Positions 1 through 8,522 of a DNA stretch of 22,654 nt are shown here, piece after piece. Source of the DNA: RGIG8709 sp045575975 (lineage in GTDB: Bacteria; Bacillota; Clostridia; Monoglobales; Monoglobaceae); NCBI GenBank assembly GCA_045575975.1, contig JAZNFO010000017.1, positions 1 to 22,654 of the forward strand. Reading direction: 5' to 3'. Within the stretch, counting starts at the first letter, position 1, and the number at the start of each line of letters is the position of its first letter. Position numbers and translations under genes: made by a program. The notes under the pieces are model-generated. The model searched no databases. It was given only the letters and a program-made list of their open reading frames with translations, and was not told the origin of the DNA.

Positions 1-31
1 ATATAAATTATTTTATAATATAAACCAACTA

Positions 32-37
32 TATAAT
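32..37 (+). promoter_or_regulatory. possible -10 box upstream of pflB
   Basis: A TATAAT hexamer lies 24 bp before the pflB start codon. No convincing -35 hexamer is found 16-18 bp upstream, and the window begins close by, so the assignment is weak. Confidence 0.3.
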
Positions 38-61
38 TTAGAAAAATGAACGGAGAAAAGT

Positions 62-2305
62 ATGATAAATTTCGAACAGTGGGATGGATTTTCAGGGAGA
101 ATATGGAGAGAAGAAATAAATGTCAGAGCATTTATTCAGCACAACTACACTCCTTACAGTGGAGATAGTTTATTCTTGTCATGCCCTACTGATGCCACAA
201 ACACACTTTGGAATAAATTAAAAGAATTACAAAAAGAAGAAAGAGCAAAAGGCGGCGTTCTCGATATGGATACAGAAATCGTATCCACCCTCACCTCTCA
301 CGGCCCTGGTTATATCGATGAAACTCTGGAAAAAATTGTTGGTTTGCAGACAGATAAACCTTTAAAAAGAGCTTTTATGCCCTTCGGCGGTATCAGAATG
401 TCTGAAGAGGCATGCAGAACTTACGGCTATGAACCAAGTGAAAAGCTCCATAAAATCTTTAATAAATATTGTACCACTCATAACGATGGTGTTTTTTCCG
501 CGTACACTCCCGAGATGAAAAAGGCCCGTCACAGTCACATAATTACAGGTCTCCCGGATACATACGGAAGAGGCAGAATTGTTGGTGACTACAGAAGAGT
601 TGCCCTATATGGTATTGACTTCTTAATAGAGCAGAAAAAAATAGACCTTACAAATTGCGGCGACGGTATTATGTCAGATGATGTCATTCGTCTCAGAGAA
701 GAAATCTCCAAGCAGATAAAAGCACTTCTTGGAATGAAAGAAATGGCAAATATATATGGTTATGATATTTCTGCCCCTGCAAAAAATGCAAAAGAAGCTG
801 TTCAATGGCTATATTTTGGATATCTTGCTGCTATAAAAACACAAAATGGTGCTGCAATGAGTATAGGCAGAATTTCAACCTTCCTGGATATCTATATTGA
901 AAGAGATTTAAAAAACGGAACGATTACAGAAAGTGAAGCACAGGAACTTATAGACCACCTGGTTATGAAACTTCGCATGGTTAAGTTTGCCCGTATTCCA
1001 TCATACAACCAGCTATTTTCAGGAGACCCTGTCTGGGCAACTTTAGAGGTTGGCGGAATTGGTGTTGACGGTCGTTCAATGGTTACAAAAACTGATTACA
1101 GATTTTTGCATACACTTGAGAATATGGGTCCCTCACCGGAACCAAATCTCACCATACTATATTCTCCAAATCTACCGGATAACTTCAAAAAATATGCATC
1201 ATATATTTCTGTTAAAACAAGCTCTGTTCAGTATGAAAATGATGAGGTTATGAAGCCGGTTTGGGGGGATGATTATTCTATTTGTTGCTGTGTTTCTGCA
1301 ACTCAAACAGGAAAAGAAATTCAGTTCTTCGGTGCAAGAGCAAACCTTGCCAAATGCTTGCTATATGCTATCAACGGCGGTGTTGATTACAAAACCAGAG
1401 AACAAGTTGGACCCTCATATCAGGCAATAACATCAGATTACCTTGATTATGATGAGGTTATCCAAAAATATACTGCTATGATGGACTGGCTTGCAGGTCT
1501 TTATGTTAATGTTTTGAACCTCATTCACTATATGCACGATAAGTATAACTACGAAGCTGCAGAAATGGCTCTTATTGATACAAACTTAAGAAGAACCTTT
1601 GCAACCGGAATCGCAGGTTTTTCACATGTTGTTGACTCACTAAGTGCTATTAAATATGCAAAGGTTAAGGTTATAAGAGATGATTTGGGAATTGCCGTTG
1701 ACTATGAAACTGAAGGTGATTTTCCACGCTATGGAAACGATGATGACAGAGCAGACGATATTGCTGTTTGGCTTTTAAAAACCTTCCTTGATATGGTTAA
1801 GAAAAGACATACATACAGAAATTCAGAACCAACAACATCAATCTTGACTATAACATCAAATGTTGTTTATGGAAAAGCTACAGGTCCGATGCCTGACGGA
1901 AGAAAAGATGCATCACCTCTTGCTCCCGGTGCAAACCCAAGTTACGGAGCAGAAAAGAATGGTCTTCTAGCTTCACTTAATTCGGTTGCAAAGCTTCCAT
2001 ACGAATGGGCGCTAGATGGCATTTCAAATACACAAACCATTAATCCTGAAGCACTTGGTAACTCTGATGAAGAAAGAATAAATAATCTGGTAAGTGTTCT
2101 TGATGGATATTTCTCCCAGGGAGCACATCATCTTAATGTTAATGTTTTTGGCAAGGACAAGCTTATTGATGCCATGGAACATCCAGAAAAAGAAGAATAT
2201 GCAAACTTTACTATAAGGGTTTCGGGTTATGCTGTTAAATTTATTGATTTAACAAAAGAACAACAGCTTGATGTTATATCGAGAACTTGTCACGAATCTA
2301 TGTAA
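62..2305 (+). CDS. pflB: formate C-acetyltransferase (pyruvate formate-lyase)
   Basis: Cytoplasmic glycyl-radical enzyme converting pyruvate and CoA to acetyl-CoA and formate in anaerobic fermentation. The 747 aa length is close to the E. coli enzyme (760 aa). The active-site cysteine pair lies in a C408-C409-C410-V-S motif; the usual motif is A-C-C-V-S, so there is one extra Cys. It is followed by the conserved QFFGARANLAK stretch. The C-terminal radical loop RVSGYAVKF places the radical glycine at about G722. The ATG is preceded by GGAG 6 nt upstream. The activase gene follows 30 bp downstream on the same strand, as expected for a pfl operon. PFL is preferred over other glycyl-radical enzymes (glycerol or choline lyases) because of the double-Cys motif and overall similarity to PflB. 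Confidence 0.96.
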   Translation: MINFEQWDGFSGRIWREEINVRAFIQHNYTPYSGDSLFLSCPTDATNTLWNKLKELQKEERAKGGVLDMDTEIVSTLTSHGPGYIDETLEKIVGLQTDKPLKRAFMPFGGIRMSEEACRTYGYEPSEKLHKIFNKYCTTHNDGVFSAYTPEMKKARHSHIITGLPDTYGRGRIVGDYRRVALYGIDFLIEQKKIDLTNCGDGIMSDDVIRLREEISKQIKALLGMKEMANIYGYDISAPAKNAKEAVQWLYFGYLAAIKTQNGAAMSIGRISTFLDIYIERDLKNGTITESEAQELIDHLVMKLRMVKFARIPSYNQLFSGDPVWATLEVGGIGVDGRSMVTKTDYRFLHTLENMGPSPEPNLTILYSPNLPDNFKKYASYISVKTSSVQYENDEVMKPVWGDDYSICCCVSATQTGKEIQFFGARANLAKCLLYAINGGVDYKTREQVGPSYQAITSDYLDYDEVIQKYTAMMDWLAGLYVNVLNLIHYMHDKYNYEAAEMALIDTNLRRTFATGIAGFSHVVDSLSAIKYAKVKVIRDDLGIAVDYETEGDFPRYGNDDDRADDIAVWLLKTFLDMVKKRHTYRNSEPTTSILTITSNVVYGKATGPMPDGRKDASPLAPGANPSYGAEKNGLLASLNSVAKLPYEWALDGISNTQTINPEALGNSDEERINNLVSVLDGYFSQGAHHLNVNVFGKDKLIDAMEHPEKEEYANFTIRVSGYAVKFIDLTKEQQLDVISRTCHESM

Positions 2306-2335
2306 TCTGATAACATTATATTAGGATGTGAAAAT

Positions 2336-3052
2336 TTGGTTGGATATATAAATTCCTTTGAAAGCTTTGGCTCAGCAGATGGTCCGGGTGTCCGTTTTAT
2401 TGTTTTTATGCAGGGCTGTAAAATGAGATGTATGTATTGTCACAACCCTGAAACATGGGAAAATAAAGGAGACATATTTACTCCTGACGAAATTATACAA
2501 AAGGCACTTCGGTATAGAAACTATTGGGGTAAAAACGGCGGTATAACAATAAGTGGCGGTGAACCTCTTCTTCAGCTTGATTTTCTTATTGAACTTTTTA
2601 CACTTGCTAAGAAAAACAACATTCACACCGCACTCGACACATCAGGTCAACCATTTTCAGAAGAAAATGCAGATAAATTTAAATTGCTTTTTGATAAAGT
2701 TGACCTTACAATACTTGATATAAAAGCAATTGATTTAAAGCTTCACAAAAAAATTACAGGTCATTCCAACAAAAATATCCTTTCCTTTGCAAGATGGCTT
2801 TCGGATAATAATAAAAAATTGTGGATACGACATGTTCTTGTTCCTGGTTTAACAGACAGCGAAGAGGAACTTATAAACATTAAAAGCTTTATATCAAATC
2901 TTAATACCGTTGAAAGAATAGAAATTCTTCCATATCATTCACTTGGAATTCACAAATGGGAAAAGCTTGGAATAGATTATAAACTCAAAAACACTAAGGC
3001 TCCAACTAATGAAGAAATGAACAAAGCAAAAAAAATAATGGATCTCTTATGA
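2336..3052 (+). CDS. pflA: pyruvate formate-lyase-activating enzyme (radical SAM)
   Basis: Radical SAM enzyme that abstracts a hydrogen from the PFL glycine to install its radical. The [4Fe-4S]/SAM motif CxxxCxxC is at C28, C32 and C35, followed by HNPETW; an ISGGEP motif typical of activases lies near residue 80. The length of 238 aa is normal for the family. The start is TTG, with an AGGATG ribosome site 7-8 nt upstream; no ATG or GTG gives a full N-terminus. It sits 30 bp after pflB and is surely cotranscribed. Its TGA stop falls inside a terminator hairpin, so the gene ends exactly at the operon terminator. Confidence 0.95.
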   Translation: MVGYINSFESFGSADGPGVRFIVFMQGCKMRCMYCHNPETWENKGDIFTPDEIIQKALRYRNYWGKNGGITISGGEPLLQLDFLIELFTLAKKNNIHTALDTSGQPFSEENADKFKLLFDKVDLTILDIKAIDLKLHKKITGHSNKNILSFARWLSDNNKKLWIRHVLVPGLTDSEEELINIKSFISNLNTVERIEILPYHSLGIHKWEKLGIDYKLKNTKAPTNEEMNKAKKIMDLL

Positions 3053-3060
3053 GATCCATT
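3037..3060. terminator. bidirectional terminator between pflA and EIIA gene
   Basis: A perfect 10-bp stem (AATGGATCTC / GAGATCCATT) with a TTAT loop. It is flanked by an A-run on the left (3029-3036) and a T-rich tract on the right, so it can terminate from either side. It contains the pflA stop codon and abuts the EIIA stop codon of the opposite strand. Confidence 0.85.
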
Positions 3061-3534
3061 TTATTTTATTTCAAACAATATATCCCCCGCTGTTATTTCA
3101 TTCAGATTATACGACAAATCATTAAATTTATCATAATTACATATAACTACAGGCGTTGTTATATCAAAACCTTCTCTTATAATATTTTCAATATCAAAAT
3201 CAATTAATTTATCACCTTTTTTCACTATATCACCTTCATTAACATAAGATTTGAAATATTTTCCTTTTAACTTTACCGTATCAAATCCTATATGCATAAG
3301 AATTTCCGCCCCAAAATCAGATGTAAATCCAACAGCATGAACGGTGTCAATCAGATTTGAAATTATGCCGTCACAAGGTGCATAAAGTTTGCCAGTGTTT
3401 GGGATTATTGCAATACCCTTTCCTAAAATTTCTTCATTAAAAGCAGGATCCTTAACCTCTTTAATATTTAGAACCCTCCCGCTAAGCGGTGAATAAATCA
3501 AAGATTTTTCTTTTTCTTTCTTTTTAAAAAACAT
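3061..3534 (-). CDS. PTS glucose-type EIIA protein
   Basis: Soluble phosphocarrier domain of the phosphotransferase system (EIIA-Glc/Crr family), accepting phosphate from HPr and passing it to an EIIB domain. At 157 aa it is a stand-alone EIIA. The two active-site histidines are H66 (in VHAVGF) and H81 (in MHIGFDTV), with the same 15-residue spacing as E. coli Crr H75/H90. The N-terminus is Lys-rich rather than hydrophobic. AGGAGGGG precedes the ATG. No EIIB/EIIC gene is in the window, so its sugar partner is unknown; a single EIIA may serve several permeases or have a regulatory role. Confidence 0.9.
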   Translation of the reverse strand: MFFKKKEKEKSLIYSPLSGRVLNIKEVKDPAFNEEILGKGIAIIPNTGKLYAPCDGIISNLIDTVHAVGFTSDFGAEILMHIGFDTVKLKGKYFKSYVNEGDIVKKGDKLIDFDIENIIREGFDITTPVVICNYDKFNDLSYNLNEITAGDILFEIK

Positions 3535-3650
3535 ATTTTCCCCTCCTTTTTATTTATTAATTACTTATTTTTAGTTTTTTATGCATTAAGCTTATGTAAT
3601 ATAAAAACACTTGTCCGCATAAACATTTATTAACATACAAACGCGGAAGG
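3535..3650. other. divergent intergenic region (EIIA / Ca-ATPase)
   Basis: AT-rich 116 bp carrying the ribosome sites of both divergent genes. It must hold both promoters, but I see no good -35/-10 pair; the best for the + strand is TTGTCC 17 bp before CATACA, which is poor. No clear operator is seen. Confidence 0.3.
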
Positions 3651-3659
3651 GTGAAAAAA

Positions 3660-6275
3660 TTGCATACTTATAAAGGCTTAACTGATATCGAAGTCAAAGA
3701 AAGCAAAGAAAAATACGGATTAAATAAACTAACCGAAACAAAGGCAGAAAGTTTTATAGAGAAATATTTTCAAAGCTTTAACGACCCAATCATCACTATT
3801 TTATTAATAGCCTTAACGATTAATGTTATTTTTATATTTTTTGGCAAGGTTGACTGGTTTGAGTGTGTCGGGATTTTAATATCCGTTTTAATATCAACAT
3901 TTATAAGTACACTATCAGAATATAAAAACGAAAAAAACTTCAAAAAACTGTCAAAAGAAGCATCCCGAACCACATCGAAGGTTTACAGAAACGGAATACT
4001 AACTGATTGTTTTTCGGAAGAAATTGTTGTAGGAGATTATATTTTGCTTCAGACAGGAGACTTAATTCCGGCAGACGGAATCATTTTAGAAGGGAAAATA
4101 TATGTTGACCAAAGTCCTTTAAACGGAGAAAATAAAGAAGTCGAAAAGACAAAAACAACTGATTTTAAAAAACACTCCGGAATTGATTTTTGGTCAAAAG
4201 AAACCTTGTTCAAGGGCTGTACCATCACTCAAGGTGAATGCATAATGCTTGTTCAGTCTGTTGGAGACAATACAGTCTACGGAAAATTAAACAAGGATAC
4301 CGAAACAATCTCCAGAGAAAGTCCACTCTCTCTTAAACTTCATCAACTTGCAAAATCAATAAGTAAATTTGGCTACTTAGGTGCCACAATTGTTTTTTTT
4401 ATAACTATATTCCAAAAATCTGTTGTAGATAATAGTTTCGATTTAATATTAATTAGGGATTACTTTTTAAACTTTTCACAGTTTTTTTCAGATTTAACAG
4501 AAGCCGTAATTATGGGAATAATTGTAATTGTTGTTGCAGTCCCCGAGGGACTTCCTCTTATGATTGCCATAGTATGTTCTCTTAATATGAAAAAAATGCT
4601 TAAAAATAATGTGCTTGTCCGGAAATTAAGCGGAATTGAAACCGCAGGTGGATTAAATATTCTTTTCTGTGATAAAACAGGAACCTTAACCAAGGGTAAT
4701 CTGGAAGCAATTAAAATAATTTTCGGCAATCAAAAGGAGACAGAAAATACAGACAATTTAAACATAAATTTTAGAAATAAACTTGATTTATCTATTTTGG
4801 GCAATTCCTCCGTTTACAAAAATAACAATAAATTAATAGGCGGAAACTCAACAGAAAGAGCATTATTTGCTCTCATCTCAAATAACCCGATACATATAAT
4901 AAAAAAAGATGAGCTTACATTCTCCAGTAAAACAAAGTATTCTGCAAGCTATGTTGAAGGTGATTTTAGAGGATGCCTGTACAAAGGAGCCCCAGAAATA
5001 ATTCTGGATAAGTGCTCAATGTATCTCGATGAGAATGGAAATGAAACAAATTTATTAAATAAAAATAAATTATATGAAAAATTAGATTATTATGCTAAAT
5101 GCCAAATGAGACTTATTGCTCTTGCCTACAAAACAAAAAAGGATAGACTTGATATTATCCCTGAAAATATGACCTTAGTAGCCATAGTGGCTTTAAAGGA
5201 CGAAATAAGATTTAATGTGAAATCATCAGTTGAAGCTGTAAAAATGGCAGGAATAGATGTGTGTATGATAACCGGGGATAAAAAAGAGACCGCAGTTTCA
5301 ATTGCAAAGGAAGTTGGGATTCTCTCATCTCCTTTTGATATTGTTTTAACATCAGATGAATTATCCAAATTAAGCGACAGTGAGATTACCGAAAAACTAT
5401 CAAGAATAAAAGTAATTTCAAGGGCACTTCCAACGGACAAAAGCAGACTTGTTAAAATAGCTCAGGAAAAAGGTCTTGTTGTAGGGATGACGGGTGACGG
5501 GGTTAATGACTGTCCTGCACTAAAAAATGCAGATGTTGGCTTTTCAATGGGCAGCGGAACAGAGGCTGCAAAAGAAGCCGGAGATATAATAATTATGGAT
5601 AATAATTTTTCATCAATAAAAAATGCTATTTTGTACGGCAGAACAATATTTAAAAGCATAAAAAAATTTATAACATATCAGCTCACAATAAACATAGCTG
5701 CTGTTTCAATCTCTGTTCTTGGTCCTTTATTTGGTTTCTACAAACCGCTTAATATATCACAGATGCTTTGGATAAATCTGGTTATGGATACACTAGCCGC
5801 AATGGCATTTGGCGGAGAAGCCGCTTTAAACAAATACCTGAAAGAAAAGCCGATAAAAAGAAACGATAAAATTATAGACAAAAAAATGATAAGCAGTGTT
5901 CTTGTTGGCAGTGCGTACATATCACTTGCAAGTATATTTATTTTTACAAGTGATATAATACATAGTTTGTTCAGAGAGAGTCCAACAGATATATATTTCT
6001 ACACCGCATATTTTTCCTTTTTTATTTTCACTTGTATATTTAACGCATTTAATACAAGAAGTGAAGAAATTGATTTAACGGACCACCTCTCTTTAAATAA
6101 GCCATTTTTATTTATTATTACATTCATTTTTGTAATACAGATACTTATGACTTATTTGGGAGGAAACATCTTAAGAACAGCTGGTTTAAATATAAAAGAA
6201 TGGCTATATATTCTGACTCTTTCAGTTATAATAATCCCAGTAGACATTGCAAGAAAACTGATTATTAAACAATAA
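3660..6275 (+). CDS. calcium-translocating P-type ATPase, PMCA-like
   Basis: Membrane ATPase of the P2 class, probably exporting Ca2+. The phosphorylation motif DKTGTLT has its Asp at codon 341 (counted from GTG 3651). The M4 motif PEGLP is at 298-302 and the hinge TGDGVND at 614-620. M5 has an Asn in YQLTINIAAV and M6 has the N and D of WINLVMDT, which fits a PMCA-like single Ca2+ site rather than the two-site SERCA type. About ten membrane segments are visible. The upstream GTG at 3651 directly abuts the GGAAGG ribosome site, so TTG 3660 (9 nt spacing) is the better start, giving 871 aa. The gene is monocistronic with its own terminator. Mn2+ or mixed specificity cannot be excluded. Confidence 0.92.
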   Translation: MHTYKGLTDIEVKESKEKYGLNKLTETKAESFIEKYFQSFNDPIITILLIALTINVIFIFFGKVDWFECVGILISVLISTFISTLSEYKNEKNFKKLSKEASRTTSKVYRNGILTDCFSEEIVVGDYILLQTGDLIPADGIILEGKIYVDQSPLNGENKEVEKTKTTDFKKHSGIDFWSKETLFKGCTITQGECIMLVQSVGDNTVYGKLNKDTETISRESPLSLKLHQLAKSISKFGYLGATIVFFITIFQKSVVDNSFDLILIRDYFLNFSQFFSDLTEAVIMGIIVIVVAVPEGLPLMIAIVCSLNMKKMLKNNVLVRKLSGIETAGGLNILFCDKTGTLTKGNLEAIKIIFGNQKETENTDNLNINFRNKLDLSILGNSSVYKNNNKLIGGNSTERALFALISNNPIHIIKKDELTFSSKTKYSASYVEGDFRGCLYKGAPEIILDKCSMYLDENGNETNLLNKNKLYEKLDYYAKCQMRLIALAYKTKKDRLDIIPENMTLVAIVALKDEIRFNVKSSVEAVKMAGIDVCMITGDKKETAVSIAKEVGILSSPFDIVLTSDELSKLSDSEITEKLSRIKVISRALPTDKSRLVKIAQEKGLVVGMTGDGVNDCPALKNADVGFSMGSGTEAAKEAGDIIIMDNNFSSIKNAILYGRTIFKSIKKFITYQLTINIAAVSISVLGPLFGFYKPLNISQMLWINLVMDTLAAMAFGGEAALNKYLKEKPIKRNDKIIDKKMISSVLVGSAYISLASIFIFTSDIIHSLFRESPTDIYFYTAYFSFFIFTCIFNAFNTRSEEIDLTDHLSLNKPFLFIITFIFVIQILMTYLGGNILRTAGLNIKEWLYILTLSVIIIPVDIARKLIIKQ

Positions 6276-6280
6276 AACAC

Positions 6281-6317
6281 AAAAAGCTGCAGCAAATAAC
6301 TATGCCGCAGCTTTTTT
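6281..6317 (+). terminator. terminator of Ca-ATPase gene
   Basis: AAAAAGCTGC pairs with GCAGCTTTTT around a 16-nt loop, followed by further T, 5 bp after the ATPase stop codon. A typical intrinsic terminator for the + strand. Confidence 0.8.
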
Positions 6318-6350
6318 ATATAAAAAATATATAATTTTTTCAAAAAACTC

Positions 6351-6379
6351 TTGACATATGGCCAATAAAGGTATATAAT
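6351..6379 (+). promoter_or_regulatory. consensus promoter of the tRNA operon
   Basis: TTGACA (6351-6356), a 17-bp spacer and TATAAT (6374-6379), a perfect sigma-A type match. The tRNA-Leu begins 20 bp after the -10 box. Confidence 0.92.
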
Positions 6380-6399
6380 ATCTTAGTCAGCTTAAATAA

Positions 6400-6483
6400 G
6401 CGAGCATGCTGGAATTGGCAGACAGGCACGTTTGAGGGGCGTGTGTCTTCGACGTATGGGTTCAAGTCCCATTGCTCGCACCA
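6400..6483 (+). tRNA. tRNA-Leu (anticodon GAG)
   Basis: A complete class II tRNA. The acceptor stem GCGAGCA pairs with TGCTCGC before A and an encoded CCA (6481-6483). The anticodon stem CACGT/GCGTG holds the loop TTGAGGG with anticodon GAG at 6434-6436. A long variable arm (GTC-TTC-GAC) and the T-arm ATGGG-TTCAAGT-CCCAT confirm leucine identity. It reads CUC/CUU codons. Confidence 0.96.
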
Positions 6484-6488
6484 TATAA

Positions 6489-6562
6489 TGCCGGATTGTG
6501 TAAAGGTAGCACAGCAGACTCTGACTCTGTTTGTCTGGGTTCGAATCCTAGTCCGGCAGCCA
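6489..6562 (+). tRNA. tRNA-Gln (anticodon CTG)
   Basis: A complete tRNA 5 bp after tRNA-Leu. The acceptor TGCCGGA pairs with TCCGGCA, followed by G and an encoded CCA. The anticodon stem GCAGA/TCTGT holds the loop CTCTGAC with anticodon CTG at 6521-6523, and the T-loop is TTCGAAT. It reads CAG. The two tRNAs form one transcript from the promoter at 6351. Confidence 0.95.
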
Positions 6563-6563
6563 T

Positions 6564-6594
6564 AAAACCGTACACAATAGTGTACGGTTTTTTT
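6564..6594 (+). terminator. terminator of the tRNA operon
   Basis: A perfect 12-bp stem AAAACCGTACAC / GTGTACGGTTTT with an AATA loop, followed by more T. It starts 2 bp after the tRNA-Gln CCA end. Confidence 0.9.
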
Positions 6595-6598
6595 ATGC

Positions 6599-6627
6599 AA
6601 AAAAAGACATCCAAAGGATGTCTTTTT
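6599..6627 (-). terminator. terminator of the GH20-like gene
   Basis: A 12-bp stem AAAAAGACATCC / GGATGTCTTTTT with an AAA loop lies just after the stop of the minus-strand gene ending at 6632. The A-run at 6599-6605 gives the U-tract on the minus transcript. It may also act on the + strand as a back-up for the tRNA operon. Confidence 0.8.
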
Positions 6628-6631
6628 CATA

Positions 6632-7624
6632 TTACTTATAAAAATGTGCTCTTGCATCTTTAATAGAATCAAAAGATTTTTTGAAAAGTTCATTGTTTTC
6701 TTTAGTAGTCGAACACCAAGGTGCTGTCATATATCCAACAATTTGACTGTCAGGAGCACCTAATTCAAAGTGCTCAATAAGTTCAAATGCATTATACTCA
6801 TTGTTTGACCAAACAGAGGCTGTTGGAACATATGTAAATCCTTCATGTGCTAAAGGACAAGCCTTTTCTCTAACATTGGCAAAAATAAATCCTTCTTCAA
6901 GATATGTAAGGTTTAGATTACCAAACTCTTCCTGTCTTTCAGGAGGCATTGGTGAAAAATGTTCTTCGTGGAAAGATCTGTAATACCATGGAGAAATAAG
7001 AACTTCATCCGGTTTGAAATGTTTCTTGAAATCATCAGATTTTGCAAGTGCCATATCGTGCCAAATCCAGGCTTTTGCTCCTAATTTTTCAACACAATCA
7101 ACTAAATATCTCATATCATGCCAGAAAAGTTCATCTTTTCTATATATAACAATTGGAGCTTTTGTATCATTTAATACAAAGTTATTTTCTTCATCCATTC
7201 CGATATGGAAATATTCCGGACCTTCAAACATCTCATATAGTTCTTTAATCAAATCACTACATACTTTGTAATATACACTTGTTGAAATCATTCTTGCATA
7301 TTCCCCAAGCCATCTATCATGCCCTGTTGAGAAATTAAGCTTAGGAATAATTTTTATACCCTTTTCTCTACATTTTTCAATTTCTTTTTTAATTCTGTTT
7401 TTATCCCATGAACCCTTTAGTGAAATTTCAGGATGAGTTTCGTATTGAATTGCATCCCCAACATCAAGAACTATAGTGTTAAAACCAGCCTTTTCTGCCT
7501 CTTCAATAATAAAATCCCAAGTTTCATCATCACAAACGATTTTATCACATTCAGGACGAGACCACCACATATTTTCACTTAAATGAACAAGTATTGCCCA
7601 CATTTTTTTATTTACATTTTTCAT
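6632..7624 (-). CDS. GH20-related TIM-barrel glycoside hydrolase-like protein
   Basis: A 330 aa protein without signal peptide or membrane segment, hence probably cytoplasmic. It looks like a single (beta/alpha)8 barrel: IVLDVG, KIIPKLNF, YFHIGMDEE and AWIWHDM are spaced like successive barrel strands. The H-I-G-x-D-E segment is like the catalytic H-x-G-x-D-E of GH20 hexosaminidases, with the Asp-Glu pair as acid/base candidates. It lacks the GH20 N-terminal domain. CGGAGG precedes the ATG. It is the only gene of its transcript, with its own terminator. The substrate is unknown; an N-acetylhexosaminide is only a guess from the family, and a non-enzymatic or different specificity is possible. 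Confidence 0.65.
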   Translation of the reverse strand: MKNVNKKMWAILVHLSENMWWSRPECDKIVCDDETWDFIIEEAEKAGFNTIVLDVGDAIQYETHPEISLKGSWDKNRIKKEIEKCREKGIKIIPKLNFSTGHDRWLGEYARMISTSVYYKVCSDLIKELYEMFEGPEYFHIGMDEENNFVLNDTKAPIVIYRKDELFWHDMRYLVDCVEKLGAKAWIWHDMALAKSDDFKKHFKPDEVLISPWYYRSFHEEHFSPMPPERQEEFGNLNLTYLEEGFIFANVREKACPLAHEGFTYVPTASVWSNNEYNAFELIEHFELGAPDSQIVGYMTAPWCSTTKENNELFKKSFDSIKDARAHFYK

Positions 7625-7680
7625 AGTAAAAACCTCCGTATATTATATTGTCATTTAATTATAACGAATATTCTTTATTG

Positions 7681-7780
7681 AAATGAAGCATCGGGAAATT
7701 ACACCGTAATTTCACTGTCAAAATGCCATTTTGACAGTGAAAAACAATAAAATAATGTTTTTCACCAAGATGCCTTCATT
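7681..7780. repeat. nested inverted-repeat block (cloverleaf-like)
   Basis: Three inverted repeats lie between the ABC ATPase stop and the GH20-like gene: GAAATTAC/GTAATTTC (7695-7713, loop ACC), a perfect 16-bp repeat with a one-base centre (7710-7742), and GTGAAAAACA/TGTTTTTCAC (7737-7765, 9-nt loop). An outer pair, AATGAAG-CATC (7682-7692) with GATG-C-CTTCATT (7769-7780), encloses them with one bulge. The arms of neighbouring hairpins overlap by a few bases, so not all can form fully at once. None has the usual GC-stem plus U-tract of a terminator. Confidence 0.75.
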
Positions 7781-8522
7781 ATAAAACTTTAGCTAAGAAA
7801 GTTTTAAGTCTGTCACTTTTTGGATTATCAAAAATTTCTTCAGGAGTTCCCTCTTCAACAATGACTCCTTCATCCATAAAAATAACTCTTGTTCCAACTT
7901 CTCTTGCAAATCCCATTTCGTGAGTAACAACAACCATTGTCATTCCCTGCTCTGCAAGACTTTTCATAACATCAAGAACCTCTCCAACCATTTCAGGATC
8001 AAGTGCTGATGTTGGTTCATCAAAAAGCATAACAGCAGGATTCATACAAAGTGCTCTGACAATTGCAATTCTTTGTTTTTGTCCTCCTGACAACTGACTT
8101 GGATAAGAATTTGCCCTGTCAGAAAGACCAACTCTTTCAAGTAATTCCATAGCAACCTTATCAGCCTCTTCCTGCGTTTTCTTAAGTAATTTAACAGGTG
8201 CAAGAGTCATATTTTTAAGTATAGTCATATGAGGGAATAAGTTAAAATGCTGAAAAACCATTCCCATTTTTTGTCTGTGAAGATTAATATTACTTTTAGG
8301 ATTAGTAATATCCTCCCCCTCAACATAAATGCTTCCTGATGTTGGAACTTCAAGAAGATTCAAAGACCTTAAAAAAGTAGATTTCCCGCTTCCGGAAGGA
8401 CCTATAACAACAACAACCTCACCTTTGCTGATTTCGGTTGTTACCCCGTCCAACGCTTTAATTGTTCCGTTTTTATAATGTTTCTTCAAGTCCTTGATAT
8501 CAATATAAACATTATCTTTCAC
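7779..8522 (-). CDS. polar amino-acid ABC transporter, ATP-binding protein
   Basis: The cytoplasmic ATPase of a GlnQ/HisP-type importer (247 aa). The Walker A motif GPSGSGKST is at 41-49, the signature LSGGQKQR precedes Walker B (VMLFDEP), and the switch histidine is in VVVTHEM. The start is GTG at 8522, with AGGAGG 10 nt upstream. It overlaps the permease gene by 11 bp, indicating translational coupling. It is the last gene of the transporter operon; its stop codon lies in the outer arm of the inverted-repeat block. Confidence 0.93.
   Translation of the reverse strand: MKDNVYIDIKDLKKHYKNGTIKALDGVTTEISKGEVVVVIGPSGSGKSTFLRSLNLLEVPTSGSIYVEGEDITNPKSNINLHRQKMGMVFQHFNLFPHMTILKNMTLAPVKLLKKTQEEADKVAMELLERVGLSDRANSYPSQLSGGQKQRIAIVRALCMNPAVMLFDEPTSALDPEMVGEVLDVMKSLAEQGMTMVVVTHEMGFAREVGTRVIFMDEGVIVEEGTPEEIFDNPKSDRLKTFLAKVL

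Noticed and set aside
6340..6693. Open frames on both strands across the tRNA pair
   Set aside because: They cover two perfect tRNA genes, their promoter and terminators; these are chance frames.
7681..7780. CRISPR array or ordinary terminator
   Set aside because: There are no direct repeats with spacers, and the hairpins lack a following U-tract.
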